51,251 nt of DNA from Natrinema limicola JCM 13563 (lineage in GTDB: Archaea > Halobacteriota > Halobacteria > Halobacteriales > Natrialbaceae), in the NCBI RefSeq assembly GCF_000337475.1, contig NZ_AOIT01000029.1, positions 84,867 through 136,117 on the forward strand. Reading direction: 5' to 3'. The stretch's first letter is position 1, and every line of letters starts with the position of its first letter. This document shows positions 33,453-46,472 of the stretch, one piece after another. Made by a program: the position numbers and the translations under genes. The notes beneath the pieces are model-generated. The model made no database searches. It was given only the letters and a program-made list of their open reading frames with translations, and was not told the DNA's origin.

Positions 33453-34148
33453 TTACTGTCGCGAGGCGAGATACCGCATCACCAACTGCAGGACGTGGAC
33501 GAAGACGCCAGCGACGGCGATGTAGACGCCGATCGTCTGCAGCGTCACAGACGCGTCCCGTCGATCCCGAACCTTCCAGATTTCCCACCCCAGTCGAAGG
33601 AAGAACCCGAGGAATATGAGGACGAAGCCGACGAGCAACACCGGCGCGACGAACGTCCCGATCAGGACCGCGACGAGACCGCCGATGAACGCGTAGTTGG
33701 CGTACGATCCCCAACGCTCGAACGTCTTCGATCGGGCGTAGACGTAGGCCGCGATGACGGCAGTGATCACGGCCACGATAATCGCCGTCACGACGAGGAT
33801 CGTCAGCTGAGACTCTCGAGGCGCAAAGCGAAGCACGCCGGCTCCGAAGATCCCGAAGGCTAGTTGTAACACTCCCATTCCGACGACTGCGAGTCCCGTC
33901 TCACCGCCTTCGACACCCCGTTCAGCGATCCATTGGCCGGCGACGATGGCCACACCGTAGACGAGCGCGCCGACGATCGGAATCGAAAACAAAACGTCGT
34001 TGACCGCTGCGAGCGGCGTCGCCACGAGGACGTACATCAACACCACGTTGAGCGCCATCAGGGCGCTCGCGCCGCCGATTACACGCGCCTCGCGGCTCGA
34101 GAGACCGAACCCGCGGCCGGTCTCGTACGGGGTTTCGGTCGAACTCAT
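33453..34148 (-). CDS. Seven-helix membrane protein, Bax-inhibitor-1-like
   Basis: 231 residues with about seven hydrophobic helices and a short charged C-terminus. The arrangement (LNVVLMYVLVATPL, SIPIVGALVYGVAI, LQTIGVYIAVAGVFVHVLQLV) recalls the UPF0005/Bax inhibitor family found in haloarchaea, but I do not see the diagnostic C-terminal charged motif clearly. Function unknown. A TATA-like CCTTTTGTC lies about 30 bases upstream. Confidence 0.7.
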   Translation of the reverse strand: MSSTETPYETGRGFGLSSREARVIGGASALMALNVVLMYVLVATPLAAVNDVLFSIPIVGALVYGVAIVAGQWIAERGVEGGETGLAVVGMGVLQLAFGIFGAGVLRFAPRESQLTILVVTAIIVAVITAVIAAYVYARSKTFERWGSYANYAFIGGLVAVLIGTFVAPVLLVGFVLIFLGFFLRLGWEIWKVRDRRDASVTLQTIGVYIAVAGVFVHVLQLVMRYLASRQ

Positions 34149-34253
34149 CGTTCGTTACCTATGCGATCGTGTGACAAAAGGTGCTGCCCGACAGCTGCCG
34201 GTCTCACCACCGGCGTGTCGATCACGAAGCGATCGACGATGGCAATCGATTGC

Positions 34254-34694
34254 TTACGCTTCAGCGTCGGTCGCGTTCCACCGATCGGAAAACGCCGTCC
34301 CGCACGTACACTGTGCGTAGGCGTGTACCACGTCGCCGTCGGCGTAGATGCCGCCGACCGACTCGTTTTGCTCCTCGGCGAACGCGAAGACGTACTGGAT
34401 TGCGTGCTCGCCGTCGGCGTCGGCATCGGCGTCCGGACACTGCCCACCCGCGAGATCGTCGTCGATCTCGCCTTCGGTACTCATTGCGGACTTGGCGAAC
34501 TCCATCGCACCGGTACCGGTCGCCGCTTTGAAGGCGTTGCGCCCCCGCTCGCCGTCGACGACGATCAGGGTCCCGTCGTCGACGCGCTCGCCGAACTGCT
34601 CGAGTCGGTCGTCGGACACGTACGACTCTGCCAGAAAGAGTGCGACGTCGTCGGGCCGCTTGCCGGCCAGAAACTCCTCGCGTTGGTCACTCAT
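34254..34694 (-). CDS. DUF5807 family protein
   Basis: 146 residues. MSDQREEFLAGKRPDDVALF and GRNAFKAATGTGAMEFAKSAM match the haloarchaeal DUF5807 family. The C-terminus has AYAQCTCGTAFSDRW, a small Cys motif, plus one upstream Cys (GGQCPDAD), so metal binding is possible. Function unknown. It is followed on the same strand by the 7-TM gene. Confidence 0.8.
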   Translation of the reverse strand: MSDQREEFLAGKRPDDVALFLAESYVSDDRLEQFGERVDDGTLIVVDGERGRNAFKAATGTGAMEFAKSAMSTEGEIDDDLAGGQCPDADADADGEHAIQYVFAFAEEQNESVGGIYADGDVVHAYAQCTCGTAFSDRWNATDAEA

Positions 34695-34790
34695 GGGCGT
34701 CGGTTGGCACTCGAGGTGGAAAAAGGGCGGTATTCGTCTCCTCTCGTCTCTCGCGACGCAAGCGCCACGCGACGACAGGGCCGCTCGTCG

Positions 34791-35228
34791 CTACTGGTCC
34801 TCGAGATCCTTCGCGATCTCGCTCAAACTATCGCTTGGTGGCTCTCGAGCGTCGTAATAGGCCGTCTCGCCGGGTGCGCGAAGGCCATAGAGGAACTCGG
34901 GTTCGACGACGTCGATCAGCACCGAGCCGCCTGCGGGAACGTCGTGGTCGTCGGTCCATGCAGTGAGTCGGTCGGTCGCGCCGCTCGGGTCGCGGGCGCT
35001 GTCCGGGGTCTCGTAGACGCCCGGAATGGCCAGGTCGTCGCCGGTCAACGCTCGCTCGACGTGTGCGAACAGTTCCTCGCCGTCGAGGACGATCCGGACG
35101 ACCTCGTCGGTCGGAAACGCATCGCGGTCGTCGGCCGGCACCGTGAGTTTGACGCCGGTTGCCGTCTCCGTACACGTCGACCGGATCGTCTCTACCGATG
35201 GATGATCGCTCGCAATTCGGTCAGCCAT
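34791..35228 (-). CDS. Conserved haloarchaeal protein, small acidic
   Basis: 145 residues, acidic and soluble: SDHPSVETIRSTCTETATG then strand-rich TGVKLTVPADD and VLIDVVEPEFLYGLRAPGE. Conserved among haloarchaea as far as I recall (DUF7112 is possible), no known function. It follows ribosomal protein S6e by 29 bases on the same strand and probably shares its transcript. Confidence 0.65.
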   Translation of the reverse strand: MADRIASDHPSVETIRSTCTETATGVKLTVPADDRDAFPTDEVVRIVLDGEELFAHVERALTGDDLAIPGVYETPDSARDPSGATDRLTAWTDDHDVPAGGSVLIDVVEPEFLYGLRAPGETAYYDAREPPSDSLSEIAKDLEDQ

Positions 35229-35257
35229 TGAAAATGAATCGAGTGAATCGACGCGAG

Positions 35258-35656
35258 TTACTCGTCGTCTTCGCCCTCGCCGAGGAGGTCGTCGACGTCG
35301 GCGCTGCCGCGCTCGGTGATCGAGGCGTTGATCTGGGCAACGGCATCGGAGACTTCGCGACCACGAACCGTGATGCGGCGTCGCTCGCCGTCACGCTCTG
35401 GGTGGTAGCCCGTCTGTCGACCGGTCATCAGCACTTCCTGCAGGTTCGGCCCGGCGACCTCGCCGTTGAGCGGGCGCCCCGCCTCGTCGGAGCCGCCGGT
35501 GATCTCGAGCGTGTAGCCGTCGAGGCCGACCGAACCGCCGTCGACTTCGTCGCCGATCGACTTGCCGATAAACCGGTTTGCATCCTGGTCCTCTGCCTCG
35601 AGCTGATAGGCCATCCCCGAGTCGGGATCGCCGACAACGACAGTGAAACTTGCCAT
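35258..35656 (-). CDS. rps6e: 30S ribosomal protein S6e
   Basis: 132 residues. [20 protein letters not shown] and [34 protein letters not shown], then [13 protein letters not shown], match archaeal S6e, with an acidic haloarchaeal C-terminus. It belongs to the small ribosomal subunit. The ATG at 35656 is backed by a TATA-like GTTCTTTTGAG about 28 bases upstream. It starts a unit that continues into two conserved haloarchaeal genes. Confidence 0.95.
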   Translation of the reverse strand: MASFTVVVGDPDSGMAYQLEAEDQDANRFIGKSIGDEVDGGSVGLDGYTLEITGGSDEAGRPLNGEVAGPNLQEVLMTGRQTGYHPERDGERRRITVRGREVSDAVAQINASITERGSADVDDLLGEGEDDE

Positions 35657-36060
35657 GCACGACGGAAGACGGCCGTCGCTCAAAAGAACATCGATCCCGA
35701 CCTTTTGCGCTGCAGTCTGTCGCGCTGACGGCAGCATAGCTGCCGCACAGCGCACCGTCCCTCGGCAAAATCTCGAGAGAGCTTCGCTCTTTTGGACCTC
35801 GCGGGAGCTTCGCTCCCGCTTAGGGTCGATCAAAAGCGTTCCTCCTTCCGTTCGTTCCTTCCAGTCACTCACATCAGTCGTCAGCCCGCTCGCTCCCTGC
35901 GGTCGCTCGCGGTCGTAACACTGTAAGTGCCTGCCCTTCCCCGAGTCGGACGACTCTCGCAACGCTCGAGCCGTCCTCCCGGCCACGAATACGTGCGCTA
36001 CGCTGTTTTGACAGCGATGCCGCTCGAACAGTCAAGTACGTGGGCTCCCTACGTCGACGT
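35657..36060. other. Gene-free region rich in strong hairpins
   Basis: About 400 bases between the divergent S6e gene and the gene starting at 36061. It holds three hairpins (35722-35753, 35777-35792, 35801-35819) and a stretch of CTTCC/CGCTCGC-like repeats around 35848-35925. No convincing frame; composition differs from coding neighbours. Looks like a degenerate or repetitive intergenic sequence, possibly with a small RNA. Confidence 0.6.
35722..35819. repeat. Cluster of three perfect or near-perfect hairpins
   Basis: Hairpin 1: GCGCTG-a-CGGCAGC, loop ATA, GCTGCCG-ca-CAGCGC (35722-35753). Hairpin 2: AGAGC, TTC, GCTCT (35778-35790). Hairpin 3: GCGGGAGC, TTC, GCTCCCGC (35801-35819), inside a GACC/GGTC outer pair. 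Hairpins 2 and 3 share the same AGC-TTC-GCT centre. Confidence 0.7.
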
Positions 36061-36339
36061 GTGTTCATCGATCCCGAGCGGCTCGAGGAGCGACTCCGCG
36101 AGGAGTTCGGCGGCACGGCAAGCCAGTCACGGGTTGTCGTTCGTCAGGCTGTCGATCTCGCCGACTCCGGGCAGTACGAGGCCGACATGGGCACGACGCT
36201 GACGACTGAGTTCATCATCGACGAGCTATCGGACGCCCCCGAGGGCACGCCGGCAGAGCGATGGAACTGGTGGCTCGGCTCGCTCGAGCTCGCATATGGC
36301 GACTACGAGCGGTTTGGCATTCGGAAGTATCGGAAATAG
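36061..36339 (+). CDS. Conserved haloarchaeal protein of unknown function
   Basis: 92 residues from the GTG at 36061, beginning FIDPERLEERLREEFGG. Helix-rich with a conserved-looking tail RWNWWLGSLELAYGDYERFG. Start uncertain: in-frame GTG at 36040 adds seven residues that look less conserved. No known function; similar proteins occur across haloarchaea. Confidence 0.65.
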   Translation: MFIDPERLEERLREEFGGTASQSRVVVRQAVDLADSGQYEADMGTTLTTEFIIDELSDAPEGTPAERWNWWLGSLELAYGDYERFGIRKYRK

Positions 36340-36377
36340 GGCAACACCGATTGTCTTCCACGACGTAGGGCTGCACA

Positions 36378-36722
36378 ATGAGTGAGCTGTCGCGACCGGT
36401 CTGGCCGGCATATCCGCTCTCGGCGCTCGTCGCCGGCCTCGGCCACTGTTATCTCGGACGGTGGAAACGCGGCGGGATCTGGTTCGTCCTGTACGCGCTC
36501 GCGCTCGCGTTTCTGAGCGCCCGGTCGCTGTCGGGGGCGCTTGCTCCGGGCGAACCGTTCGTCGTGACGGCACTGCAGTTCAACGCAGTGAGCTATGCCG
36601 ACGTGGCCGTGCCGCTTGCCATCTTACTCGTCTGTCTGCTTGATGTCTATCTCATCGGGTTGACTGAGCGAACCGCCGCCCTGACAGCCAGTGCGGACGA
36701 CCCTCGCTCGAACAGTTCCTGA
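36378..36722 (+). CDS. Small membrane protein, TM2-like
   Basis: 114 residues with about three hydrophobic segments. GLGHCYLGRWKRGGIWFVLY resembles the GLGxFYLGxxxxG motif of TM2-type proteins and similar haloarchaeal membrane proteins. Followed 58 bases later by the beta-CASP nuclease gene on the same strand. Function unknown. Confidence 0.68.
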   Translation: MSELSRPVWPAYPLSALVAGLGHCYLGRWKRGGIWFVLYALALAFLSARSLSGALAPGEPFVVTALQFNAVSYADVAVPLAILLVCLLDVYLIGLTERTAALTASADDPRSNSS

Positions 36723-36780
36723 CAGCGTCTCCGCTCTGAAATCAGTGGAGGCAAACCGATCGAGGCCCAACTCGGTCGTC

Positions 36781-38019
36781 ATGGACGTCCAGTTGCTGGG
36801 TGGCGCACGAGAGATCGGTCGGAGCGCGATCTGCATCGACGACACGCTCGTGCTTGATTTCGGGATGGATTCGGGAAACCCGCCGGCGTTTCCGGTCGGC
36901 GACGTTGATCCGGACGCGGTCGTCGTCAGCCACGGCCATCTCGATCACGCCGGCTCCATCCCGACGCTGCTGTCGGGCGACGCGCGGCCGTCGATCCACT
37001 GGACGCCGCCGACGTACGACCTCACGATGGTGCTGGCCCGCGACACGCTGAAACTCCACGGCGGAAGCTACGACTGTCCGTTTACCGAGGCAGAACTCGC
37101 ACGCGTCGCGGAGGTCTCGGAGACCCACGGCTACCGCGAGCCCTTCAAGGCCGCAGGCTACGAGATCACCTTTTTCGACGCCGGCCATGTGCCCGGCAGC
37201 GCCCACGTCCTCGTCGACGATGGCGACACCCGCTTGCTCTATACCGGCGACTTCCATACCGACGAACAGCGATTGCTCGCCGGAACCACCGCCCGGCCCG
37301 AGGCCGACGCCGTCCTCTGTGAGAGTACCTACTCGGACGTGACGCGCCCGCCGCGCGAACGGATCGAACGCGAGTTCGCCGAGAGCCTGCGGACCACGAT
37401 CTGGGAGGGTGGCACCGTCGTCGTCCCCGCCTTCGGTATCGGCCGCACGCAAGAAATACTATGTATCTGTGAGGAACACGACCTCGAGTGTTACGTCGAC
37501 GGCATGGGCAAACGCGTCACGGAACTCTTTCTTCGAGATGCAAACCGGGAGTTCCTGCGCGACCCCGACCTCCTGCGCCGGGCGAAAGGCAACGCCCGAT
37601 TCGTGGACGGTCGGGACGGCCAGCGCCGGCGGATCGCAGAACAGAACACCGTGATCGTCACCACCAGCGGGATGCTCCACGGCGGGCCCGCGATGACCTA
37701 TGTCCCCGCCGTCCGCTCGCACCCGACGAACAAGATCGCCATGACCGGCTATCAGGTCGAGGGGACACCCGGTCGCGACCTGCTCGAGACCGGCAGCGCC
37801 GAACTCGACGGCCGCGTGATGCGGGTCAGCGCACAGGTCGAACAGTACGACTTCTCCGCGCACGCAGACCGAGACGGGGTTCTGTCGTTTCTCGCATCCT
37901 ACACCGACACGCCGATCCTGGTCAATCACGGTGATCGCTGCGAGGCGTTCGCCGACGAACTACGCGCGGACGGCTACGACGCGACAGCGCCGGAACTAGG
38001 CGAGCAACTCGTAGTCTGA
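36781..38019 (+). CDS. Beta-CASP metallo-beta-lactamase ribonuclease (aCPSF2-like)
   Basis: 412 residues. MBL motif 2 SHGHLDHAGSIP (H51, H53, D55, H56), later GDFHT, a beta-CASP domain with GGTVVVPAFGIGRTQEIL and a C-terminal SAHADRDGVLSFL plus NHGDRC. There is no N-terminal KH domain, so it is closer to aCPSF2/RNase J-type proteins than to FttA (aCPSF1). It is expected to cut or degrade RNA from an end. ATG at 36781. Confidence 0.88.
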   Translation: MDVQLLGGAREIGRSAICIDDTLVLDFGMDSGNPPAFPVGDVDPDAVVVSHGHLDHAGSIPTLLSGDARPSIHWTPPTYDLTMVLARDTLKLHGGSYDCPFTEAELARVAEVSETHGYREPFKAAGYEITFFDAGHVPGSAHVLVDDGDTRLLYTGDFHTDEQRLLAGTTARPEADAVLCESTYSDVTRPPRERIEREFAESLRTTIWEGGTVVVPAFGIGRTQEILCICEEHDLECYVDGMGKRVTELFLRDANREFLRDPDLLRRAKGNARFVDGRDGQRRRIAEQNTVIVTTSGMLHGGPAMTYVPAVRSHPTNKIAMTGYQVEGTPGRDLLETGSAELDGRVMRVSAQVEQYDFSAHADRDGVLSFLASYTDTPILVNHGDRCEAFADELRADGYDATAPELGEQLVV

Positions 38020-38066
38020 TACCGTTGGTCAGCAGTTACCTCCGATGTGTCGTGACCGTCGTATGG

Positions 38067-38080
38067 GTGTGTCGACACAC
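38067..38080. terminator. Palindrome GTGTGTCGACACAC between convergent genes
   Basis: A perfect 14-base palindrome about 48 bases after the ribonuclease stop and 33 bases before the convergent lipoprotein gene. The position is that of a shared 3' end; there is no T-run, so terminator function is only suggested. Confidence 0.4.
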
Positions 38081-38112
38081 GAGGTGTCAGAAAGTGGGTT
38101 ATCCATCTCTGC

Positions 38113-38523
38113 TCAACAGTCATACTCTGGAAGATACCCAAACCCGACAGCGGGTGGGCTTCCCCGTAGACGGAGTTCTACAGCGAGGGTACTGTCAGCG
38201 TATTCTGGCAGGAACCACTGTTGCCACGATTGGTCGTCTAATTTCGCCTGAAGGGTGAACTGGCCGTTGCGTGCCGGAAGCGTAGAGTCATCGACGTAGA
38301 AGCCAGTTCTGCTCGGCCCGATTTCGTATGCGTCTTCGTACACGCTTTCACCCGCTTCCGTGAGGCGGACTCGAATTTCGTGACTTGTTTCGTACGTTGT
38401 TCCGATGGAGGTCCAAGCGACGATCTCGCACAGGCGAACTGTCTCCTTGCCCAATTCAAGACACCCGCTACCGATAATAGGGACACTACAGCCACCTAAT
38501 CGGAGGACAGCACGCCTGTTCAT
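38113..38523 (-). CDS. Haloarchaeal lipoprotein
   Basis: 136 residues. The N-terminus MNRRAVLRLGGCSVPIIGSGC shows a twin-arginine pair, hydrophobic stretch and lipobox GSGC, typical of haloarchaeal secreted lipoproteins. The mature part (about 22-136) is beta-rich with TGFYVDDSTLPARNGQFTL. Likely anchored to the outer face of the membrane. No function known. Confidence 0.75.
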   Translation of the reverse strand: MNRRAVLRLGGCSVPIIGSGCLELGKETVRLCEIVAWTSIGTTYETSHEIRVRLTEAGESVYEDAYEIGPSRTGFYVDDSTLPARNGQFTLQAKLDDQSWQQWFLPEYADSTLAVELRLRGSPPAVGFGYLPEYDC

Positions 38524-38740
38524 AGTGGATAGTAATCACTTATAGTTGATAATTCCTTATCGATCAATGTGCCACTATGCAGTCTGCAGCCTCTACTCAC
38601 CACTTGTCAAACGGTCGAACAAGTGGTGTGTGGTCCGTTCTATGGCACCTACTGGAATATAGTTACAACCGACGGTATGAACGTGGTATCGCAGGTGCCC
38701 TTCGCATGGTTTAAGCCTGCGCTGCCTGCATGTCGACACA

Positions 38741-40222
38741 ATGAGCGACGAGAGTCAGGAACTCGGGATCACCGAGTCGAAATCGCACAAGCCCGGCGAG
38801 TGGTACGCCGAGGTCGTCCAGAAGGCAGGCCTCGCGGACTACGCGCCGATGGGCGGCTTTATCGTTACGAAACCTCGCGGTTACGCCCTCTGGGAGGCCA
38901 TTCAGGATGCGCTGGACGGCTGGTTCAAAGAGACCGGCGTCGATAACGTCTACTTCCCGATGTTCATCCCCGAGAGCTTTCTCGAGCGTGAAAAGGACAT
39001 TGTCGAAGGGTTCGACCCCGAGGTCGCGTGGGTGACCCAGGGCGGCCACGACGAACTCGAGGAACGGCTGGCCGTCCGGCCCACCAGTGAGTCGATCATC
39101 GCGCCGTTTATGGCCGACTGGACCCGCAGCCACCGCGATCTGCCGATGCGGCTCAACCAGTGGTGTTCGGTCGTCCGGTGGGAGGCCACCGAGACCAAGC
39201 CCTTCTTCCGGACGAAGGAGTTCATGTGGCAGGAGGGCCACACCGCCCACGCGAGCGACGAGGGCGCGTGGGAGGAGGTCTGGACCCGACTGAGCCAGTA
39301 CGAGAAGGTCTACGAGGAGGTGCTCGCGATTCCGGTCCTCCGGGGTAAGAAGCCCGAACACGACAAGTTCCCCGGTGCGGACACCACGACGACCGTCGAG
39401 GCGCTGATGCCCGACGGCAAGTCCGTCCAGGGCGCGACCAGCCACAACCTCGGCCAGAGCTTTGCCGAGGCGTTCGACATCACGTTCGCCGACGAAAACG
39501 AGGAGGAGCAGACCGCGTACACAACCTCGTGGGGACTCTCCTGGCGTGCGCTGGGCGCACTCATCATGACCCATTCCGACGATCAGGGCCTCGTGCTCCC
39601 GCCGACGGTCGCACCCACCCAGGTCGTTATCGTCCCCATCTGGCAGGAAGACACCAAAGACGACGTCCTCGAGTACTCCGAGAACATCGCCGCCGACCTC
39701 GAGGAGGCCGGCTTCCGCGTCGAACTCGACGACCGCGACGAGCGCAATCCCGGCTTCAAGTTCAACGAACACGAACTCAACGGGGTTCCCCTGCGACTCG
39801 AGATCGGGCCCTACGAGGTCGAAGACGAGGAGGTCACGCTGGTTCACCGGCCGGACAACGCGGAAGCCGTCGAGGATCGCGCCGAGATCGTCGACGCCGT
39901 CGACACGCATCTCGAGGAGATCTACGACAAACTCTACGAGACAGCTGCGGAGAATCTTGAAGAAAACGTCCGCGAGGCCCACAGCCCCGAAGAGATCCTC
40001 GGAACGATCGGCCAGCACGGCGGCTACGTGAAGACGCCGTGGTGTGGCGACGAGGCCTGCGAAGAGGTCATCAAAGAGAAAATCGCCGCCGAAATCGTCA
40101 TGCAGCCGCTGACCGACGAGGGCGGGACGACGGCCGGTGCGGTCCCCGAACCCGAGGTCGACGAGTGTGGCGTCTGTGGCGACCCCGCCGACGAGATCGC
40201 ATACTTCGCGAAGTCGTACTAA
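38741..40222 (+). CDS. proS: Prolyl-tRNA synthetase
   Basis: 493 residues. Class II motifs: motif 1 near the PMFIPESFLEREK segment, motif 2 FRTKEFMWQEGHTAH and motif 3 with GLSWRALGALIMTHSDD. The C-terminal anticodon-binding domain and a terminal zinc-type Cys region (CGDEAC, CGVCGDP) fit the archaeal/eukaryotic form. The TATA-like GGTTTAAGC (38708-38716) gives a leaderless start. A repeat copy begins 38 bases after its stop. Confidence 0.95.
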   Translation: MSDESQELGITESKSHKPGEWYAEVVQKAGLADYAPMGGFIVTKPRGYALWEAIQDALDGWFKETGVDNVYFPMFIPESFLEREKDIVEGFDPEVAWVTQGGHDELEERLAVRPTSESIIAPFMADWTRSHRDLPMRLNQWCSVVRWEATETKPFFRTKEFMWQEGHTAHASDEGAWEEVWTRLSQYEKVYEEVLAIPVLRGKKPEHDKFPGADTTTTVEALMPDGKSVQGATSHNLGQSFAEAFDITFADENEEEQTAYTTSWGLSWRALGALIMTHSDDQGLVLPPTVAPTQVVIVPIWQEDTKDDVLEYSENIAADLEEAGFRVELDDRDERNPGFKFNEHELNGVPLRLEIGPYEVEDEEVTLVHRPDNAEAVEDRAEIVDAVDTHLEEIYDKLYETAAENLEENVREAHSPEEILGTIGQHGGYVKTPWCGDEACEEVIKEKIAAEIVMQPLTDEGGTTAGAVPEPEVDECGVCGDPADEIAYFAKSY

Positions 40223-40259
40223 CCGTTCTCCACGTTCGGTTGTCGCGACTGTGGGGTTT

Positions 40260-40347
40260 TGATACGGTCTTGCTGTCCCGATGACCCAGTGTAACCGCAG
40301 TGTGGGTTGTGGTCCCATCGGCACTGACTGACAGTCGTTCGTCTGTG
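40260..40347 (+). repeat. Stop-codon-associated palindromic repeat, copy 4
   Basis: Begins TGATACGG (40260-40267), as in copy 2 read from its gene, continues with CTGTC and CCCAGTG, and ends with GGCACTGACTGACAG (40320-40334). It follows proS by 38 bases in the same relation to the gene as copies 1 and 2; its TGA is not the used stop. Confidence 0.75.
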
Positions 40348-40539
40348 TGGCAACTCGTTGTTCTCCGAAATTGAGACACAGGGACGACAGCAGAATCAGC
40401 GTCCGCCGCCGGGACTCGAGTCGCCAGTCAAATAGATCTATTAGTGACAACTCCGGTCGAAATCACTGAGCGGCGGCCCCGATCGATCGTGTGTCTCGTT
40501 GTCATCCGGACCTAAGTCTTTAGCCCCATATTGCTTATC

Positions 40540-40660
40540 GGGGGCGCATGACTAGATTCGTGTGGTGTTCACTTTGGTGGGTGAACACTACGTGCCTCTG
40601 ACACAGTGACCCCGCTACCGGAAATATCGTTTTTCCGGAGGGGGTTCGAACTGACAGTTC
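40540..40660 (+). ncRNA. Candidate small structured RNA
   Basis: An 11-base stem GTGGTGTTCAC/GTGAACACTAC (40562-40572 and 40581-40591, with one G-U pair) is followed by CCGGAAA/TTTCCGG (40618-40624 and 40632-40638). A TATA-like TTTAGCCCCATATTG is about 30 bases ahead. No known RNA family is matched. This is a weak call based on folding only. Confidence 0.3.
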
Positions 40661-40746
40661 TCGCTCGATAGGTTCGACGGAGAAATCGGCGTATCAACAG
40701 TCGTGGTCACGTTCAGTGGACGTGGCTCTTACACGCACGTCATATC

Positions 40747-40772
40747 TATAAGGTGGCTACAATCGCCTTATA
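40747..40772. promoter_or_regulatory. Palindromic operator candidate upstream of gltB
   Basis: TATAAGGTG, eight bases, CGCCTTATA: 9-base arms with one mismatch. It lies 75-100 bases before the gltB start, just upstream of the AT-rich TATA region, where a regulator of nitrogen assimilation could bind. Confidence 0.5.
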
Positions 40773-40847
40773 TTTATTTATATGTGTATATAATACACTT
40801 AGTCATAATGGATTAGTCTCTTATAGCTGATCCCGCTATGGGTGTGT

Positions 40848-45401
<4,554 letters not shown>

Positions 45402-45485
45402 TCGGGTCGACGGCCCGTAACTTCGGACCTGCCCTGCAGTGAATCGCGTGAGAACAGCTGTTTTCGTGCGGTCGATCGGTTTGGA

Positions 45486-46472
45486 TCAGTCCGCGGGTTC
45501 TTCGTCCGGAATGGATCGGGTCTCCTCGGCGGTCACCTGATGCGACTGAACCTTCCCGACCAGTACGGCCCCGATGTAGATCGCGACGGCGACGAGCACG
45601 ATCGTCCCGCCGGCCGTCGTCTCGTACTGGTACGACAGCGTGATCCCGACGAGCACCGCGATCTGTGCCAAGATAACGGACGCCAGCAGCGCCTCTCTGA
45701 AGCTCCGGGCAAACTGCGCAGCGCCGGCGACCGGGACGACGAGCATCGCAGCGACGAGAATCACGCCCATTATTTGCATCGCCCCGACGACGACCATTGC
45801 GGTGAGCATCGCCATCACTCGATTGTACCAGGGGACGCGGAGCCCGGCGACTCGAGCAGCCGTCTCGTCGAACGTCACGTACAGGAGCTGTTTGTACGTA
45901 AGCAAGACGACCAGCGTGACGACCACGAACAGGACGACCAGGATGATTACGTTCTCCCGCGAGACCGTCGCGAGATTTCCGAACAGATACTGGTTGATCC
46001 CGACCGCGAGGCCACCGGTGTTGAAGCTGATCAGCACGGCTCCGAGTGCGAACCCGGTCGAGAGGACGATCGCCATCGAGACGTCGTTGTACGCGTCCGT
46101 CACCTCCGAGATCAGCTCGATTGCGAGTGCAGCGATCATCGCCACGACGACGGCCGTAATATACGGCGAGATGCCAGTCCCGAACGTCGCGTTGACGAAT
46201 AGGCCGACCGCGACGCCGGCGAAGGCGGTGTGAGCGAGGGCGTCGCCGATGAGTGCCAGCTGTCTGTGCACCAGGAAGGTCCCGATCAGCGGGGCCATGA
46301 CGGCGATGAGCGCACCGACGAGAAACGCGTGGTGCATGAACGTGTACTCGAGCATCTCGATGCCGAGTTCCGCACCGATCTCTCTGAGTTCGTCGCTCCA
46401 GTGCTCGATCAACCACTCGAGTGCGTTGTAGGGTACGCTCGTGATTGCAACCACGGCGGCTGAAGCAGTCAC
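45486..46472 (-). CDS. znuB: Metal ABC transporter permease (ZnuB-like)
   Basis: 328 residues with about 8-9 hydrophobic helices. LVHRQLALIGDALAHTAFAGVAVG, the conserved coupling/channel part of ABC-3 family permeases, is at about 70-90. The gene starts with GTG overlapping the znuC stop (GTGA). It is the channel for Zn2+ or Mn2+ in the complex with the next two genes. Confidence 0.9.
   Translation of the reverse strand: MTASAAVVAITSVPYNALEWLIEHWSDELREIGAELGIEMLEYTFMHHAFLVGALIAVMAPLIGTFLVHRQLALIGDALAHTAFAGVAVGLFVNATFGTGISPYITAVVVAMIAALAIELISEVTDAYNDVSMAIVLSTGFALGAVLISFNTGGLAVGINQYLFGNLATVSRENVIILVVLFVVVTLVVLLTYKQLLYVTFDETAARVAGLRVPWYNRVMAMLTAMVVVGAMQIMGVILVAAMLVVPVAGAAQFARSFREALLASVILAQIAVLVGITLSYQYETTAGGTIVLVAVAIYIGAVLVGKVQSHQVTAEETRSIPDEEPAD

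Larger units (their letters stand above)
40223..40847. other. Long intergenic region upstream of gltB
   Basis: About 625 bases with a repeat copy (40260-40347), a candidate small RNA region (40540-40660), a 26-base palindrome (40747-40772) and AT-rich promoter sequence for gltB (40770-40800). No coding frame of note. A GGGTTCGAAC string near 40642 resembles a tRNA T-loop, but the flanks do not pair. Confidence 0.7.

Noticed and set aside
38711..40450. 579-codon minus-strand open frame
   Set aside because: Antisense to proS; no recognisable motif.
40638..40656. tRNA T-loop-like GGGTTCGAAC
   Set aside because: The flanking bases do not form a T-stem and no acceptor or anticodon stem could be drawn.
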